64,000 nucleotides of DNA. Origin: Pseudomonas sp. N3-W. GTDB taxonomy: Bacteria; Pseudomonadota; Gammaproteobacteria; Pseudomonadales; Pseudomonadaceae. The translations under genes and the position numbers were made by a program. The DNA is taken from the NCBI RefSeq assembly GCF_024970185.1, contig NZ_CP103965.1, forward strand, positions 430,001 to 494,000, in the 5' to 3' direction. This document shows, piece by piece, positions 27,122 through 41,749 of the stretch. Each line of letters starts with the position of its first letter. The stretch's first letter is position 1. Below the pieces are notes generated by a model. That model saw nothing but the letters and a program-made list of their open reading frames with translations, did no database searches and was not told where the DNA came from.

Positions 27122-27150
27122 ATTATAAGCATTTTTCTGCGGGGAGCGTC
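27122..27150 (-). promoter_or_regulatory. Candidate ponA promoter
   Basis: The minus strand reads TATAAT at 27127-27122, a perfect -10 box. The hexamer 17 bp upstream (GACGCT) is a poor -35. It lies about 100 bp before the chosen ponA start and inside the longer ATG-initiated frame, which argues against that longer start. Confidence 0.45.
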
Positions 27151-27208
27151 ATTTGCGCTTCTGTCAAGCCGGGGTGATTGAACGCAATACACATTACAGA
27201 GTCCGTAA

Positions 27209-28299
<1,091 letters not shown>

Positions 28300-28300
<1 letters not shown>

Positions 28301-28866
28301 TGGCGCGGATCAATTTATTACCCTGGCGCGAAGAACTGCGCGAAGAGCGCCGCAAGCGTTTCCTGCTGACATTGGTCGGCGTGCTGGTTGGCTCGGTGGG
28401 GCTGGTCCTGATTGCCGATCAGATCATCAGCAGTGCTACCGATCAGCAAGTGGCTCGCAATACTTACCTGAGCAAGCAGATTGCGGCGGTCGATGAGCGA
28501 ATCAAGCAGATCAGCGATCTTAAAGCTCGTCGTCAGCAACTGGTGGAGCGCATGCGCATCATCCAGGAGCTGCAAGGCAACCGGCAGATCAGTGGACGAA
28601 TTTTCGATCAACTGGCGCGGACACTGCCGGATGGGGTGTATTTCACCGAGGTGAAACTCAAGGACAAGACCCTGTCCATCACTGGTGCAGCGGAGTCGAA
28701 CAATAAAGTCTCGGAACTGATGCGTAACCTGGACGCGTCCGACTGGTTCGATGCCCCGAGCCTGACCGAAGTGAAGGCGACTACTGCCGGTCAGCTGGAT
28801 CAGGCCAACGTCTTCCAGCTGACTGTCCATCAGACTCAGCCCGCCATCACGGAGGACGGCAAATGA
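28300..28866 (+). CDS. pilN: Type IV pilus assembly protein PilN
   Basis: PilN is a bitopic inner-membrane protein of the alignment complex. The cytoplasmic start ARINLLPWREELREERRK carries the conserved INLLPWR motif that binds PilM. A membrane helix follows (about 22-42), then a coiled coil and a ferredoxin-like periplasmic domain that pairs with PilO. It has 188 residues, and the start overlaps the pilM stop by one base (TGATG). Confidence 0.96.
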
Positions 28867-29486
28867 GACTGTCCGAATGGCTCGACGGGTTGCGCAAGAT
28901 CGACATCCACGATCTGGACACCAACAACATCGGCTCATGGCCGCCGGCAATCAAGGCGGTGGCGTGCGCGCTGCTGATGGTTATCGTGCTGGCGCTGGGC
29001 TACACCTTCTACATCAGTGATCTTGAGGATCAGCTCGACCTCAAGCGCACCGAAGAATCGACCCTCAAGGAAGAGTTTGCCGACAAAGCCCACATGGCCG
29101 CGAACCTGGAGCTCTATACCCAGCAAATGAAGGAAATGGAAAATTCCTTTGGTGTGCTGCTGCGCCAGCTACCCAGCGATACCGAAGTGCCCGGCCTGCT
29201 GGAGGACATCACCCGTACCGGCCTGGGCAGCGGTCTGGAGTTCGAGGAGATCAAGCTGCTGCCGGAAGTTACCCAGCAGTTTTATATCGAGTTGCCGATC
29301 CAGATTACCGTCACCGGCGCCTATCACGACCTGGCTACGTTCGTCAGCGGTGTGGCCGGGTTGCCACGGATCGTCACCCTGCATGATTTCGATCTGGCGC
29401 CAGCCAGCCCTGACGGCGGCACCCGGCTGCGCATGAGCATCCTGGCCAAGACCTACCGCTACAACGACAAGGGGCAGGACAAATGA
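28863..29486 (+). CDS. pilO: Type IV pilus assembly protein PilO
   Basis: PilO is the partner of PilN in the periplasmic alignment complex and also contacts PilP. The 207-residue protein has a cytoplasmic start, a membrane helix (about 38-58), a coiled coil (about 58-95) and a ferredoxin-like C-terminal domain (FVSGVAGLPRIVTLHDFDL). It overlaps pilN by four bases (ATGA). Confidence 0.96.
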   Translation: MRLSEWLDGLRKIDIHDLDTNNIGSWPPAIKAVACALLMVIVLALGYTFYISDLEDQLDLKRTEESTLKEEFADKAHMAANLELYTQQMKEMENSFGVLLRQLPSDTEVPGLLEDITRTGLGSGLEFEEIKLLPEVTQQFYIELPIQITVTGAYHDLATFVSGVAGLPRIVTLHDFDLAPASPDGGTRLRMSILAKTYRYNDKGQDK

Positions 29487-30010
29487 GCCCTGTTCGTCGT
29501 ATTTCAATGGTTGCGTTATTGGCCGCGCTTGCCGGTTGTGGGGGCGACAACGGTTTTAGCGATCTGGACGCTTATCTGAACGAAGTGCGCCTGCGGCCCC
29601 CGGGCAAGATCGAACCGACGCCGACCTTCCGCTCGTTCCCCGCATTCACCTACAACGCGTCCAGCTTGCGCAGTCCGTTTTCCCGGCAGGTCAAAGTTGA
29701 TCTGGCCGGGCATAAACAGGGCTCGCGCAACGTCAAGCCGGATCCCGGCCGGATCAAGCAGTACCTCGAAGGCTTCAACATCGAGCAGTTTGAAATGGTC
29801 GGCACGATTTCCAATGCGACTGGCTCCTTTGCACTGTTGCGCGGGGCGGGCGGGGTGCATCGATTGAAAGTCGGTGACTACCTGGGGCGCAACGATGGGC
29901 GGATCGTCGCCATCAGCGGCTCACAAGTCGATGTGGTCGAAATCGTTCCCGATGGCCAGGGCGCCTGGCTGGAACGGCCACGGACCATTCCTTTGAAAGA
30001 GCACTCATAG
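29483..30010 (+). CDS. pilP: Type IV pilus lipoprotein PilP
   Basis: PilP is an inner-membrane lipoprotein that connects PilN/PilO with the secretin PilQ. The signal peptide ends in the lipobox LAGC (acylated Cys19). A disordered linker is followed by a beta-sandwich domain (about 95-165; VGTISNATGSFALLRGAGGVHRL). It has 175 residues and overlaps pilO by four bases. Confidence 0.96.
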   Translation: MSPVRRISMVALLAALAGCGGDNGFSDLDAYLNEVRLRPPGKIEPTPTFRSFPAFTYNASSLRSPFSRQVKVDLAGHKQGSRNVKPDPGRIKQYLEGFNIEQFEMVGTISNATGSFALLRGAGGVHRLKVGDYLGRNDGRIVAISGSQVDVVEIVPDGQGAWLERPRTIPLKEHS

Positions 30011-30023
30011 TGGAACTCGAACA

Positions 30024-32108
30024 ATGAACAGGATTTTCTCGACCCTCGGTCTTTCGCTATGGATAGCGCTGTTGTCGCCGATGGTGCAGGCGGCCAGCCT
30101 GAATTCGCTGGACGTCGCCGCGCTGCCGGGCGACCGCATTGAGCTCAAGTTGTCGTTCGACGCGCCACCACCACCGCCCAAGGGCTACACCACCGAGTCA
30201 CCGGCGCGAATCGCCCTGGACCTGCCCGGCGTGGCCAACAAACTCACCAACAAGAATCGCGACCTGGGCCGTGGCAATGCCCGCAGCGCCACGGTGGTGG
30301 AGGCCAATGACCGTACGCGGCTGATTATCAGCCTGACGCAGTTGGCGCCCTACAGCACTCGGGTTGAAGGCAATAATCTGTTTGTCGTGGTCGGACAAGG
30401 CGCCAAAGTCAATGTGCCCAAGCCGGTCGCCAGCGCACCCCGTGCCGCCACGGTAAAACCGGCAGCTGGAAAAACCTGGGCGCCAGTGACCAAGGCGATC
30501 CGTGGCGTGGATTTCCAGCGCGGAACGCAGGGTGAGGGCAATGTGGTCATCGATTTGTCAGATCCATCTATCGCTCCGGACATTCAGGAGCGCGACGGCA
30601 AGATCATCCTCGGTTTCGCCAGGACCCAACTGCCCGAGCCATTGCGCGTGCGGCTGGACGTCAAGGACTTCGCCACCCCGGTGCAGTTCGTCAACGCCGC
30701 CGCCACTGGCGATCGCGCCACCATCAGCATTGAGCCGGTCGGTGCCTACGAGTATTCGACCTACCAGACCGACAACAAACTGACCGTCAGCATCCGCGCG
30801 GTGACGGCCGATGACTTGCAAAAGCGCAATGCCGAACGCTTTGCCTACACCGGTGAAAAGCTCTCGCTGAATTTTCAGGACATCGACGTGCGCTCGGTGC
30901 TGCAACTGATCGCCGATTTCACCAACCTCAATCTGGTCGCCAGCGACACGGTGCAGGGAGGCATTACCTTGCGCTTGCAGAATGTGCCGTGGGATCAGGC
31001 GTTGGACCTGGTGCTGAAAACCAAAGGCCTGGACAAGCGCAAGATCGGCAATGTGTTGCTGGTGGCGCCGGCCGATGAAATTGCCGCCCGAGAACGTCAG
31101 GAACTGGAGTCGCAAAAACAGATCGCCGAATTGGCGCCGCTGCGTCGCGAGTTGCTGCAGGTCAACTACGCCAAGGCGAAGGACATCGCTGAGCTGTTCA
31201 GGTCAGTGACCAACAAGAAACAGTCGGAAACGGATGAGCGGGGCTCGATCACGGTCGATGAGCGCACCAACAACATCATTGCCTACCAGACTCAGGAGCG
31301 CCTCGACGAGCTGCGCCGCATCGTCGCGCAACTGGATATTCCGGTGCGTCAGGTGATGATCGAAGCGCGCATCGTCGAAGCCAACGTCGATTACGACAAG
31401 AGCCTCGGCGTGCGCTGGGGCGGCTCGATCCAGAACAAGGGCAACTGGAACACCTCGGGTGTCACCAATGGTTCTACCACCACCATCGGTACGCCGGGCA
31501 GTACCAGCACCAACTCGCCGTTCGTCGACATGGGGACTGCCGGCAACACGTCCGGGATTGGTATTGCTTTCATCACCGACAACGTCCTGCTGGACCTCGA
31601 ACTGACGGCCATGGAGAAAACCGGCAACGGCGAAATCGTCTCGCAGCCCAAGGTGGTCACGTCCGACAAGGAAACCGCAAAAATCCTCAAGGGCACGGAA
31701 ATTCCCTATCAGGAGGCCAGTTCCAGTGGTGCCACCTCGGTGGCGTTCAAGGAGGCCTCGCTGTCGCTGGAAGTGACGCCGCAGATCACCCCGGACAACC
31801 GCATCATCATGGAGGTCAAGGTCACCAAGGATGAACCCGACTACCTCAACAAGGTGCAGGACGTGCCGCCTATCAAGAAAAACGAAGTCAACGCCAAGGT
31901 GCTGGTCAATGACGGGGAGACCATCGTGATTGGTGGGGTTTTCTCCAATACTCAGAGCAAGATTGTAGATAAGGTGCCATTTCTCGGCGATGTGCCGTAT
32001 CTTGGCCGCCTTTTCCGGCGTGACGTGGTTTCGGAACAAAAATCCGAGCTGCTGGTATTTCTCACTCCGCGTATCATGAACAATCAGGCGATTGCTGTGA
32101 GTCATTGA
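30024..32108 (+). CDS. pilQ: Type IV pilus outer-membrane secretin PilQ
   Basis: PilQ forms the outer-membrane channel of the type IV pilus. The 694-residue precursor has a signal peptide (about 1-24), two N-terminal AMIN domains that bind peptidoglycan (about 25-280), secretin N0 and N1 domains ([22 protein letters not shown], about 290-440) and the C-terminal secretin barrel with [15 protein letters not shown]. It ends the pil operon, four bases before aroK. The unrelated GspD at 46600 is a second secretin in this window. Confidence 0.97.
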   Translation: MNRIFSTLGLSLWIALLSPMVQAASLNSLDVAALPGDRIELKLSFDAPPPPPKGYTTESPARIALDLPGVANKLTNKNRDLGRGNARSATVVEANDRTRLIISLTQLAPYSTRVEGNNLFVVVGQGAKVNVPKPVASAPRAATVKPAAGKTWAPVTKAIRGVDFQRGTQGEGNVVIDLSDPSIAPDIQERDGKIILGFARTQLPEPLRVRLDVKDFATPVQFVNAAATGDRATISIEPVGAYEYSTYQTDNKLTVSIRAVTADDLQKRNAERFAYTGEKLSLNFQDIDVRSVLQLIADFTNLNLVASDTVQGGITLRLQNVPWDQALDLVLKTKGLDKRKIGNVLLVAPADEIAARERQELESQKQIAELAPLRRELLQVNYAKAKDIAELFRSVTNKKQSETDERGSITVDERTNNIIAYQTQERLDELRRIVAQLDIPVRQVMIEARIVEANVDYDKSLGVRWGGSIQNKGNWNTSGVTNGSTTTIGTPGSTSTNSPFVDMGTAGNTSGIGIAFITDNVLLDLELTAMEKTGNGEIVSQPKVVTSDKETAKILKGTEIPYQEASSSGATSVAFKEASLSLEVTPQITPDNRIIMEVKVTKDEPDYLNKVQDVPPIKKNEVNAKVLVNDGETIVIGGVFSNTQSKIVDKVPFLGDVPYLGRLFRRDVVSEQKSELLVFLTPRIMNNQAIAVSH

Positions 32109-32112
32109 TTCT

Positions 32113-32631
32113 GTGCGAAATTTGATTCTTGTTGGACCGATGGGTGCTGGTAAAAGCACCATCGGCCGGTTGCTGGCCAAAGAGCTGCGCCTGCCGTTCA
32201 AAGATTCCGATAAGGAAATTGAATTGCGCACGGGCGCCAATATCCCGTGGATCTTCGATAAAGAAGGCGAGCCGGGCTTCCGTGACCGCGAGCAGGCGAT
32301 GATCGCCGAGCTGTGCGAATGCGATGGCGTGGTTCTGGCCACAGGCGGCGGTGCCGTCATGCGTGAAGCCAATCGTCGAGCGCTGCATGCAGGCGGACGA
32401 GTGGTGTACCTGCACGCATCCGTCGAGCAGCAAGTGGGCCGTACGGCCCGGGACCGCAACCGTCCGCTGCTGCGTACCGCCGATCCGGCCAAGACCCTGC
32501 GCGATCTGCTGGCCCTGCGTGATCCGCTTTATCGGGAAATCGCCGACCTGGTGGTGGAAACCGATGAGCGGCCACCGCGCATGGTGGTGATCGACATCCT
32601 TGAGCGCTTGCAGCAGCTACCTCCCCGTTAA
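32113..32631 (+). CDS. aroK: Shikimate kinase AroK
   Basis: AroK phosphorylates shikimate at the 3-hydroxyl in chorismate synthesis. It has 172 residues from a GTG start at 32113. The P-loop GPMGAGKS is at 8-15, the shikimate-binding DSD and GFRDRE segments follow, and the GTGGG-like ATGGGAV motif and the [12 protein letters not shown] are present. It is four bases after pilQ and followed by aroB, the conserved arrangement. Confidence 0.97.
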   Translation: MRNLILVGPMGAGKSTIGRLLAKELRLPFKDSDKEIELRTGANIPWIFDKEGEPGFRDREQAMIAELCECDGVVLATGGGAVMREANRRALHAGGRVVYLHASVEQQVGRTARDRNRPLLRTADPAKTLRDLLALRDPLYREIADLVVETDERPPRMVVIDILERLQQLPPR

Positions 32632-32782
32632 TGCGCGGCGCGAAATGCGCTATCCTCGGCGTCCAGTCATGACCGCGCAAGGTTGTGGCGGATGGCTGGC
32701 AACCGGCGTCACATCAGCAGACGCCGCGGATATTCGTTAATTGAAGGCAGGACGCCTGATTCCATCTTCACTGTGGGGACAC

Positions 32783-33883
32783 ATGCAGACACTCAAGGTC
32801 GATCTAGGCGAGCGCAGCTACCCGATTCATATTGGCGAAGGTTTGTTGGATCAGCCCGAGCTGCTGGCCCCGCATATTCGCGGGCGGCAAGTGGCAATCA
32901 TCTCCAACGAGTCCGTCGCGCCACTCTATCTCGAACGCCTGACCCGCAGCCTTGAGGCCTTCTCGGTGGTTTCTGTCGTGCTGCCGGACGGCGAAGCCTT
33001 CAAGACCTGGGAAACCCTGCAACTCATTTTTGACGGTCTGCTGACCGCCCGTCACGACCGCCGTACCACGGTGATCGCCCTCGGTGGCGGCGTCATCGGC
33101 GACATGGCCGGTTTTGCGGCCGCCTGCTATCAGCGTGGTGTCGATTTCATTCAGGTACCGACCACGTTGCTGTCACAAGTTGACTCCTCGGTGGGCGGCA
33201 AGACCGGTATCAATCACCCGCTGGGCAAGAACATGGTCGGCGCCTTCTATCAGCCGAACGTGGTGCTGATCGATACCACGACTCTCAATACCCTGCCGGC
33301 TCGCGAGCTGTCTGCCGGTCTTGCGGAAGTCATCAAGTACGGGCTGATCTGCGACGAACCGTTCCTCACCTGGCTGGAAGACAACGTCGACCGCCTGCGT
33401 TCGCTGGATCAGGTGGCCCTGACGTACGCCATCAAGCGCTCTTGCGAAGCCAAGGCTGAGGTGGTCGGTGCCGATGAAAAGGAAACCGGCGTTCGTGCCA
33501 CATTGAATCTCGGTCACACCTTCGGCCATGCCATCGAAACGCACATGGGCTATGGTGTCTGGTTGCACGGTGAAGCAGTCGCTGCTGGCACTGTGATGGC
33601 GCTGGAGATGTCTGCACGTCTGGGCTGGATCAGCGAGCAGGAGCGTGATCGCGGTATTCGCCTGTTCCAGCGTGCCGGCCTGCCAGTCATCCCGCCAGAA
33701 GAGATGACTGAAGCCAATTTTCTCGAACACATGGCAATTGACAAGAAAGTGATCGACGGTCGTTTACGCCTGGTGCTGCTGCGCCACATCGGCGAAGCAG
33801 TGGTGACCGACGATTATCCGAAAGAGGTTCTACAGGCCACGCTGGGGGCGGATTACCGCGCTCTGGCTCAGCTTAAAGGTTAA
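32783..33883 (+). CDS. aroB: 3-dehydroquinate synthase AroB
   Basis: AroB converts DAHP to 3-dehydroquinate, using NAD and a divalent metal. The start at 32783 ([18 protein letters not shown]) gives 366 residues; 14 upstream codons in the frame lack homology. The NAD-binding [10 protein letters not shown] and [12 protein letters not shown], the metal-site Glu in EVIKYGLI and the [11 protein letters not shown] histidines are all present. It sits in aroK-aroB-damX. Confidence 0.97.
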   Translation: MQTLKVDLGERSYPIHIGEGLLDQPELLAPHIRGRQVAIISNESVAPLYLERLTRSLEAFSVVSVVLPDGEAFKTWETLQLIFDGLLTARHDRRTTVIALGGGVIGDMAGFAAACYQRGVDFIQVPTTLLSQVDSSVGGKTGINHPLGKNMVGAFYQPNVVLIDTTTLNTLPARELSAGLAEVIKYGLICDEPFLTWLEDNVDRLRSLDQVALTYAIKRSCEAKAEVVGADEKETGVRATLNLGHTFGHAIETHMGYGVWLHGEAVAAGTVMALEMSARLGWISEQERDRGIRLFQRAGLPVIPPEEMTEANFLEHMAIDKKVIDGRLRLVLLRHIGEAVVTDDYPKEVLQATLGADYRALAQLKG

Positions 33884-33893
33884 TAAGATCCCG

Positions 33894-35474
33894 ATGACTA
33901 GTTTGCATGCCGACGAGGCTTTCCTCGGCCATTACCAGTTGAGTCATGACCCTTTTGCTCCACGGGTGCCTGGCTTCAAATTTTTCCCGGCCCAGCGCAA
34001 ACCGGTGCTGGGGCAACTGCATCACCTGGCCCGTTACAGCCAGTTGCTGCTGGTGGTCACCGGCCCGCAAGGCAGTGGCAAGACGCTGTTGCGTCAGGCC
34101 CTCGTGGCCAGCACCAACAAGCAATCGGTACAGAGCGTGGTCGTGTCTGCCCGTGGCGCTGGCGACTCGGCTGGCGTCCTGCGGCAGGTGGCTCAGGCGC
34201 TGAATGTGGCGCACGCCGAGATTGGTGCGATTCTGGCCCAGGTGGTGCAGTTGGCACTGACCGGCCAGGAAGTCTATCTGCTGGTGGATGACGCCGAGCA
34301 GCTCGACGAATCGGCCCTCGATGCCCTGATGGCACTGGCCGCTGGCGCGCCGGAAGGCCGCCCGCACGTGTTCCTGTTCGGCGAGTCGTCGCTGATCGCT
34401 CAGCTTGAGGCCCTGAGCCTTGAGGAAGAGCGCTTTCACGTCATCGAATTGCAGCCGTACACCGAAGAAGAAACCCGTGAATATCTGGACCAGCGTCTGG
34501 AAGGCGCCGGGCGCGGTATCGAACTTTTTACCGCGGATCAGATCTCTGATATTCACGAAAGCTCCGATGGCTGGCCTGGCAACATCAACCAGGTCGCTCG
34601 GGATGCAATGATCGAAGCCATGATTGCCAGCCGCACAGCGGTCAAGCGTCCAAGTATGGGGTTCAACATGCCGAAGAAACACGTATTGGCGATATCCGCC
34701 GTCGTCGTGGTAGCGGTAGCGGCTGCCTGGTTGATGCCAGGTCGCAACAAGACACCGACCACTGGCGCACCCGCCAACGAACAGGCGCAATTGCCATTGG
34801 GCACGCCAAAACCGAATGCCGGTGGCGCACCTGCCGTTGAGTTCGCCGGTAACACGCAGCCGATGCCGTTGCCGCTGGTCGGCCAATCGCAACCGGTCAT
34901 GCGCGGTCCGTTGGCCGAAGCGGCCGGTGGCATCACTGAAGGCGACGACGGCGTGCCGGTCGAAGGCTCCAGCGCCACGCCACCGACCGTCACCACTACC
35001 GCGCCGCCTGCGGGCATCCAGCCAGGCCCTGCGCCTGCGCCAGCCGCCAAGCCGACGCCTGCGCCGATTCAGGTCGCTACCGCCAAGCCAGCGCCTGCTC
35101 CGGTGGCCAAGCCGGCTCCAGCGCCAGCCAAGCCGGTCGTTGCCGCCAAGCCTGCCGAGAAGCCGGTTACCGTGGCCAAGGCCGCAGGCGGCAACTGGTA
35201 CGCCGGGCAAGCCCCAGGTCACTACGTGGTGCAGATCCTCGGCACCAGCTCCGAAGCCACTGCGCAAAACTTCGTGAAAGAGCAGGGCGGCGAGTACCGC
35301 TACTTCAAGAAAGTGCTCAACGGCAAGCCGCTTTACGTCATCACCTACGGCAGCTTCCCAAGCCGCGATGCAGCCGTTACCGCCATCAAGGCCTTGCCAG
35401 CGAAGGTTCAGGCTGGTAAACCTTGGCCTCGCTCCGTCGCCAGCGTCCAACAGGAACTGGCAACAGCTCGCTGA
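33894..35474 (+). CDS. damX: DamX-like AAA ATPase with SPOR domain
   Basis: This is a DamX-type cell-division protein. Residues 1 to about 250 form an ExeA/AAA-like ATPase with Walker A GPQGSGKT (57-64) and LLVDDAEQLDE. A membrane helix follows (about 262-282), then a Pro/Ala/Lys-rich linker (about 290-430) and a C-terminal SPOR domain (about 438-520; GHYVVQILGTSSEATAQNF). It has 526 residues. It lies directly after aroB, as damX does in E. coli and Pseudomonas. Together with FtsN it gives two septal SPOR proteins in this window. Confidence 0.9.
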   Translation: MTSLHADEAFLGHYQLSHDPFAPRVPGFKFFPAQRKPVLGQLHHLARYSQLLLVVTGPQGSGKTLLRQALVASTNKQSVQSVVVSARGAGDSAGVLRQVAQALNVAHAEIGAILAQVVQLALTGQEVYLLVDDAEQLDESALDALMALAAGAPEGRPHVFLFGESSLIAQLEALSLEEERFHVIELQPYTEEETREYLDQRLEGAGRGIELFTADQISDIHESSDGWPGNINQVARDAMIEAMIASRTAVKRPSMGFNMPKKHVLAISAVVVVAVAAAWLMPGRNKTPTTGAPANEQAQLPLGTPKPNAGGAPAVEFAGNTQPMPLPLVGQSQPVMRGPLAEAAGGITEGDDGVPVEGSSATPPTVTTTAPPAGIQPGPAPAPAAKPTPAPIQVATAKPAPAPVAKPAPAPAKPVVAAKPAEKPVTVAKAAGGNWYAGQAPGHYVVQILGTSSEATAQNFVKEQGGEYRYFKKVLNGKPLYVITYGSFPSRDAAVTAIKALPAKVQAGKPWPRSVASVQQELATAR

Positions 35475-35480
35475 AGATTC

Positions 35481-35501
35481 GGCGGCCTTACCCAGGCCGC
35501 C
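35481..35501 (+). terminator. Hairpin after damX (possible weak terminator)
   Basis: The perfect stem GGCGGCCT/AGGCCGCC with a 5-base loop lies 6 bp after the damX stop. It lacks a T run, so intrinsic termination is uncertain. Confidence 0.5.
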
Positions 35502-35684
35502 TCTCCCGGCACCTCAAAATTTCCGCACGTGCATGCTGCCCTCAGGCCGCGTGCCTTGTGGCGTCTGCGTCACAGTAGTCTTTGAGTCGTTGCGGTCAAC
35601 ATTAAAAATGTTTTGACTAGCACAGCAGATCGCTTTAAACCTTTCACAAATGCGACATAGATTTGCGACAGATCGTCGTCAAAT

Positions 35685-35713
35685 TTGTGAGCCCCTGTGT
35701 CGGTGTGTACAAT
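35685..35713 (+). promoter_or_regulatory. Candidate sigma-70 promoter of gltB
   Basis: TTGTGA (35685-35690), a 17-bp spacer and TACAAT (35708-35713) make a good promoter about 110 bp before the gltB start. It lies in the 348-bp gap after damX. Nothing else recognisable is in that gap except the hairpin at 35481. Confidence 0.6.
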
Positions 35714-35822
35714 GACCTCCCTTTTGCCCCCGCAAAGCTGGCGTACGTTCGGCGCGGATGGCAAGTGGTTGAATTGAAAAGAAATTTGCCTCGAAAAGAG
35801 GCAGCCTGGTGAGAAAGTGTCT

Positions 35823-38800
35823 ATGAAAGCAGGTCTGTACCAACCAGATGAGTTCAAGGATAACTGCGGTTTCGGCCTGATAGCCCATATGCAGGGCGAG
35901 CCCAGTCATACCCTATTGCAAACGGCCATTGAGGCCCTGACCTGCATGACCCACCGCGGTGGGATCAACGCCGACGGCAAGACCGGTGACGGTTGTGGCT
36001 TGCTGATTCAAAAGCCGGACGTGTTCCTTCGGGCCATCGCCCAGGAAACCTTTGGCGTCGAAATGCCCAAGCAATACGCGGTGGGCATGGTCTTCTTCAA
36101 TCAGGACCCGGTGAAAGCGCAAGCGGCTCGCGAGAACATGAACCGCGAGATCCTGGCTGAAGGCCTGACCCTGATCGGCTGGCGCAAAGTGCCCATCGAC
36201 ACCAGCGTCCTCGGCCGCCTGGCCCTGGAGCGCCTGCCGCAGATCGAGCAGGTGTACATCGGTGGCGAAGGCCTGAGCGATCAGGACATGGCGATCAAGC
36301 TGTTCAGCGCCCGTCGTCGCTCGTCCGTGGCCAACGCTGCCGACGTCGACCACTACATCTGCAGCTTTTCGCACAAGACCATCATTTACAAAGGCCTGAT
36401 GATGCCGGCGGACCTGACCGCCTTCTATCCGGACCTCAGCGACCAGCGCCTGCAGACGTCGATCTGCGTGTTCCACCAGCGCTTCTCCACCAACACCCTG
36501 CCGAAATGGCCGCTGGCCCAGCCATTCCGCTTCCTCGCCCACAACGGCGAGATCAATACCATCACCGGCAACCGCAACTGGGCCCAGGCCCGTCGCACCA
36601 AGTTCACCAATGACCTGATGGATCTGGAAGAACTTGGCCCGCTGGTGAACCGCGTCGGCTCCGACTCCTCGAGCATGGATAACATGCTGGAGCTGATGGT
36701 CACCGGTGGCATCGACCTGTTCCGTGGCGTGCGGATGATCATTCCGCCTGCGTGGCAGAACGTCGAAACCATGGACCCGGATCTGCGCGCGTTCTACGAA
36801 TACAACTCGATGCACATGGAACCGTGGGACGGCCCGGCCGGCGTGGTAATGACCGACGGTCGTTACGCGGTGTGCCTGCTCGACCGTAACGGCCTGCGCC
36901 CGGCGCGTTGGGTCACCACCAAGAACGGCTTCATCACCCTGGCCTCGGAAATCGGTGTCTGGAACTACCAGCCTGAAGACGTTATCGCCAAGGGCCGTGT
37001 CGGGCCTGGCCAGATCTTTGCCGTGGACACCGAAACCGGTCAGATCCTCGACACCGACGCCATCGACAACCGTTTGAAGTCCCGTCATCCGTACAAGCAA
37101 TGGCTGCGCAAGAATGCCCTGCGCATTCAAGCGACCATGGAAGACAACGATCACGGTTCGGCGTTCTACGACGTCGATCAGCTCAAGCAATACATGAAGA
37201 TGTATCAGGTCACGTTCGAGGAGCGCGACCAGGTACTGCGTCCACTCGGCGAGCAAGGCTACGAAGCCGTCGGCTCGATGGGCGACGATACGCCGATGGC
37301 CGTGCTGTCCCAGCGCGTGCGCACGCCGTACGACTATTTCCGCCAGCAGTTCGCGCAGGTCACCAACCCGCCGATCGACCCGCTGCGTGAAGCCATCGTC
37401 ATGTCGCTGGAAATCTGCCTCGGTGCCGAGCGCAACATCTTCCAGGAGTCGCCGGAACACGCCTCGCGGGTGATCCTCAGCTCGCCGGTCATTTCCCCGG
37501 CCAAGTGGCGCTCGCTGATGAACCTCGACCGTCCGGGCTTCGAACGCCAGGTGATCGACCTCAACTACGACGAAAGCGTCGGCCTCGAAGCGGCGGTGCG
37601 TAATGTCGCCGATCAGGCTGAAGAAGCTGTGCGTGCCGGTCGCACCCAGATCGTGCTGAGTGACCGTCACATCGCACCGGGCAAGCTGCCGATTCACGCC
37701 TCGCTCGCGACGGGCGCGGTGCACCATCGCCTGACCGAAAAAGGCCTGCGTTGCGATTCCAACATCCTTGTGGAAACCGCCACCGCTCGCGACCCGCATC
37801 ACTTCGCCGTACTGATCGGCTTCGGCGCTTCTGCCGTTTATCCGTTCCTGGCCTATGAAGTGCTGGGCGACCTGATCCGTACCGGTGAAGTGCTGGGCGA
37901 CCTCTATGAGGTGTTCAAGAACTACCGCAAGGGCATCACCAAAGGCTTGCTCAAGATCCTGTCGAAGATGGGCATCTCGACCATCGCTTCGTACCGTGGC
38001 GCGCAACTGTTCGAAGCCATCGGTCTGTCCGAAGAAGTGTGCGAACTGAGCTTCCGTGGTGTGCCAAGCCGCATCAAGGGTGCGCGTTTCGTCGACATCG
38101 AAGCCGAGCAGAAAGCCCTCGCCGCCGAAGCCTGGAGCCCGCGCAAGCCGATCCAGCAGGGCGGGCTGCTGAAGTTCGTCCACGGTGGCGAATATCACGC
38201 TTACAACCCGGACGTGGTCAACACCCTGCAAGCCGCTGTGCAGCAAGGCGACTACAGCAAGTTCAAGGAATACACGGCGCTGGTGGACAACCGTCCGGTG
38301 TCGATGATCCGCGACCTGTTCAAGGTCAAGACCCTTGAAACGCCGCTGGACATCAGCGAGATCGAACCGCTGGAGTCGGTGCTCAAGCGCTTCGACTCCG
38401 CCGGTATCTCGCTCGGCGCGCTGTCGCCGGAAGCCCACGAAGCCCTGGCCGAAGCCATGAACCGCCTCGGTGCGCGTTCCAACTCCGGCGAAGGTGGCGA
38501 AGACCCGGCACGTTACGGCACCATCAAGAGCTCGAAAATCAAGCAGGTCGCGACGGGACGTTTCGGTGTGACACCGGAATACCTGGTCAACGCCGAAGTG
38601 CTGCAGATCAAGGTCGCTCAGGGCGCCAAGCCCGGCGAAGGTGGTCAGTTGCCAGGCGGCAAGGTCAACGGTCTGATCGCCAAGCTGCGTTACGCAGTGC
38701 CGGGTGTGACCCTGATTTCGCCACCGCCGCACCACGACATCTATTCGATTGAAGACTTGTCGCAGCTGATTTTCGACCTGAAACAAGTCAACCCGAAAGC

Positions 38801-40268
38801 GCTGGTCTCGGTGAAGCTGGTAGCAGAAGCGGGCGTCGGCACCATCGCCGCCGGTGTGGCCAAGGCCTACGCGGACTTGATCACGATCTCCGGCTACGAC
38901 GGCGGCACCGGTGCATCGCCGCTGACCTCGATCAAATACGCGGGCGCACCGTGGGAGCTCGGCCTGGCCGAAACCCACCAGACCCTGCGTGGCAACGACC
39001 TGCGCGGCAAAGTCCGGGTGCAGACTGACGGCGGCCTGAAAACCGGCCTCGACGTGATCAAGGCCGCCATCCTAGGCGCCGAGAGTTTCGGCTTCGGCAC
39101 CGCGCCAATGATCGCCCTGGGCTGCAAATACCTGCGCATCTGCCACCTGAACAACTGCGCCACCGGCGTCGCCACTCAGAACGAGAAGCTGCGCAAGGAC
39201 CACTACATCGGCACCGTCGACATGGTGATCAACTTCTTCACCTACGTCGCCGAAGAGACCCGTGAGTGGCTGGCCAAGCTGGGCGTGCGCTCCCTCGAAG
39301 AGCTGATCGGTCGTACCGATCTGCTGGAAATCCTCGAAGGCCAGACCGCCAAGCAACAACACCTGGACCTGACGCCGTTGCTCGGCAGCGATCACATCCC
39401 GGCAGACAAGCCTCAGTTCTGCCAGGTGGACCGCAACCCGCCGTTCGACAAAGGCCTGCTGGCCGAGAAAATGGTCGACATGGCCACGTCAGCCATCAAC
39501 GACATGAGCGGCGCCGATTTTGCGCTGGATATCTGCAACTGCGACCGTTCGATCGGCGCGCGGATCTCCGGTGAAATCGCCCGCAAACATGGCAACCAGG
39601 GCATGGCGAAAGCGCCGATCACCTTCCGCTTCAAAGGCACCGCTGGGCAGAGCTTCGGCGTGTGGAACGCTGGCGGCCTGAACATGTACCTCGAAGGCGA
39701 CGCCAACGACTACGTCGGCAAAGGCATGACCGGCGGCAAACTGGTCATCGTTCCGCCCAAGGGCAGCGCCTACAAGACGCAGGACAGTGCAATCATCGGC
39801 AACACCTGCCTCTACGGCGCGACCGGTGGCAAGCTGTTCGCGGCGGGCACGGCGGGCGAGCGTTTTGCGGTGCGCAACTCCGGTGCTCACACCGTGGTTG
39901 AAGGCACGGGCGATCACTGCTGCGAGTACATGACCGGTGGTTTCGTCTGCGTTCTGGGCAAGACCGGTTACAACTTCGGCTCAGGCATGACCGGTGGTTT
40001 CGCCTATGTGCTCGACCAGGACAACACCTTCGTTGACCGGGTCAACCACGAACTGGTGGAAATCCAGCGGATCAGCGGCGAAGCGATGGAAGCTTATCGC
40101 AGCCACCTGCAACGCGTGCTGGACGAATACGTCACGGAAACCGACAGCGAATGGGGTCGCAACCTCGCTGAAAACCTCGACGACTACCTGCGCCGTTTCT
40201 GGCTGGTCAAGCCCAAGGCTGCCAACCTGAAATCGTTGCTTTCCAGCACCCGTGCCAATCCGCAGTGA
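35823..40268 (+). CDS. gltB: Glutamate synthase (NADPH) large subunit GltB
   Basis: GltB transfers the amide of glutamine to 2-oxoglutarate. The ATG at 35823 is chosen because GGTGAG lies nine bases upstream; the GTG two codons earlier lacks spacing. The product has 1481 residues. A 14-residue propeptide precedes Cys15 (DNCGFG), the N-terminal nucleophile of the glutaminase domain (to about 430). A central domain, the FMN-binding synthase barrel (about 820-1200, with GGEDPARYG and the Fe-S cysteine cluster [15 protein letters not shown]) and the GXGXG beta-helix domain follow. It precedes gltD. Confidence 0.98.
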   Translation: MKAGLYQPDEFKDNCGFGLIAHMQGEPSHTLLQTAIEALTCMTHRGGINADGKTGDGCGLLIQKPDVFLRAIAQETFGVEMPKQYAVGMVFFNQDPVKAQAARENMNREILAEGLTLIGWRKVPIDTSVLGRLALERLPQIEQVYIGGEGLSDQDMAIKLFSARRRSSVANAADVDHYICSFSHKTIIYKGLMMPADLTAFYPDLSDQRLQTSICVFHQRFSTNTLPKWPLAQPFRFLAHNGEINTITGNRNWAQARRTKFTNDLMDLEELGPLVNRVGSDSSSMDNMLELMVTGGIDLFRGVRMIIPPAWQNVETMDPDLRAFYEYNSMHMEPWDGPAGVVMTDGRYAVCLLDRNGLRPARWVTTKNGFITLASEIGVWNYQPEDVIAKGRVGPGQIFAVDTETGQILDTDAIDNRLKSRHPYKQWLRKNALRIQATMEDNDHGSAFYDVDQLKQYMKMYQVTFEERDQVLRPLGEQGYEAVGSMGDDTPMAVLSQRVRTPYDYFRQQFAQVTNPPIDPLREAIVMSLEICLGAERNIFQESPEHASRVILSSPVISPAKWRSLMNLDRPGFERQVIDLNYDESVGLEAAVRNVADQAEEAVRAGRTQIVLSDRHIAPGKLPIHASLATGAVHHRLTEKGLRCDSNILVETATARDPHHFAVLIGFGASAVYPFLAYEVLGDLIRTGEVLGDLYEVFKNYRKGITKGLLKILSKMGISTIASYRGAQLFEAIGLSEEVCELSFRGVPSRIKGARFVDIEAEQKALAAEAWSPRKPIQQGGLLKFVHGGEYHAYNPDVVNTLQAAVQQGDYSKFKEYTALVDNRPVSMIRDLFKVKTLETPLDISEIEPLESVLKRFDSAGISLGALSPEAHEALAEAMNRLGARSNSGEGGEDPARYGTIKSSKIKQVATGRFGVTPEYLVNAEVLQIKVAQGAKPGEGGQLPGGKVNGLIAKLRYAVPGVTLISPPPHHDIYSIEDLSQLIFDLKQVNPKALVSVKLVAEAGVGTIAAGVAKAYADLITISGYDGGTGASPLTSIKYAGAPWELGLAETHQTLRGNDLRGKVRVQTDGGLKTGLDVIKAAILGAESFGFGTAPMIALGCKYLRICHLNNCATGVATQNEKLRKDHYIGTVDMVINFFTYVAEETREWLAKLGVRSLEELIGRTDLLEILEGQTAKQQHLDLTPLLGSDHIPADKPQFCQVDRNPPFDKGLLAEKMVDMATSAINDMSGADFALDICNCDRSIGARISGEIARKHGNQGMAKAPITFRFKGTAGQSFGVWNAGGLNMYLEGDANDYVGKGMTGGKLVIVPPKGSAYKTQDSAIIGNTCLYGATGGKLFAAGTAGERFAVRNSGAHTVVEGTGDHCCEYMTGGFVCVLGKTGYNFGSGMTGGFAYVLDQDNTFVDRVNHELVEIQRISGEAMEAYRSHLQRVLDEYVTETDSEWGRNLAENLDDYLRRFWLVKPKAANLKSLLSSTRANPQ

Positions 40269-41720
<1,452 letters not shown>

Positions 41721-41749
41721 CCCCGATCTCGAGCTGAAATGGGATCAAA

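Noticed and set aside
35913..38978. 1021-codon open frame opposite gltB
   Set aside because: It is a mirror of gltB codon bias in a GC-rich genome; it has no recognisable domain and lies fully antisense to a certain gene.
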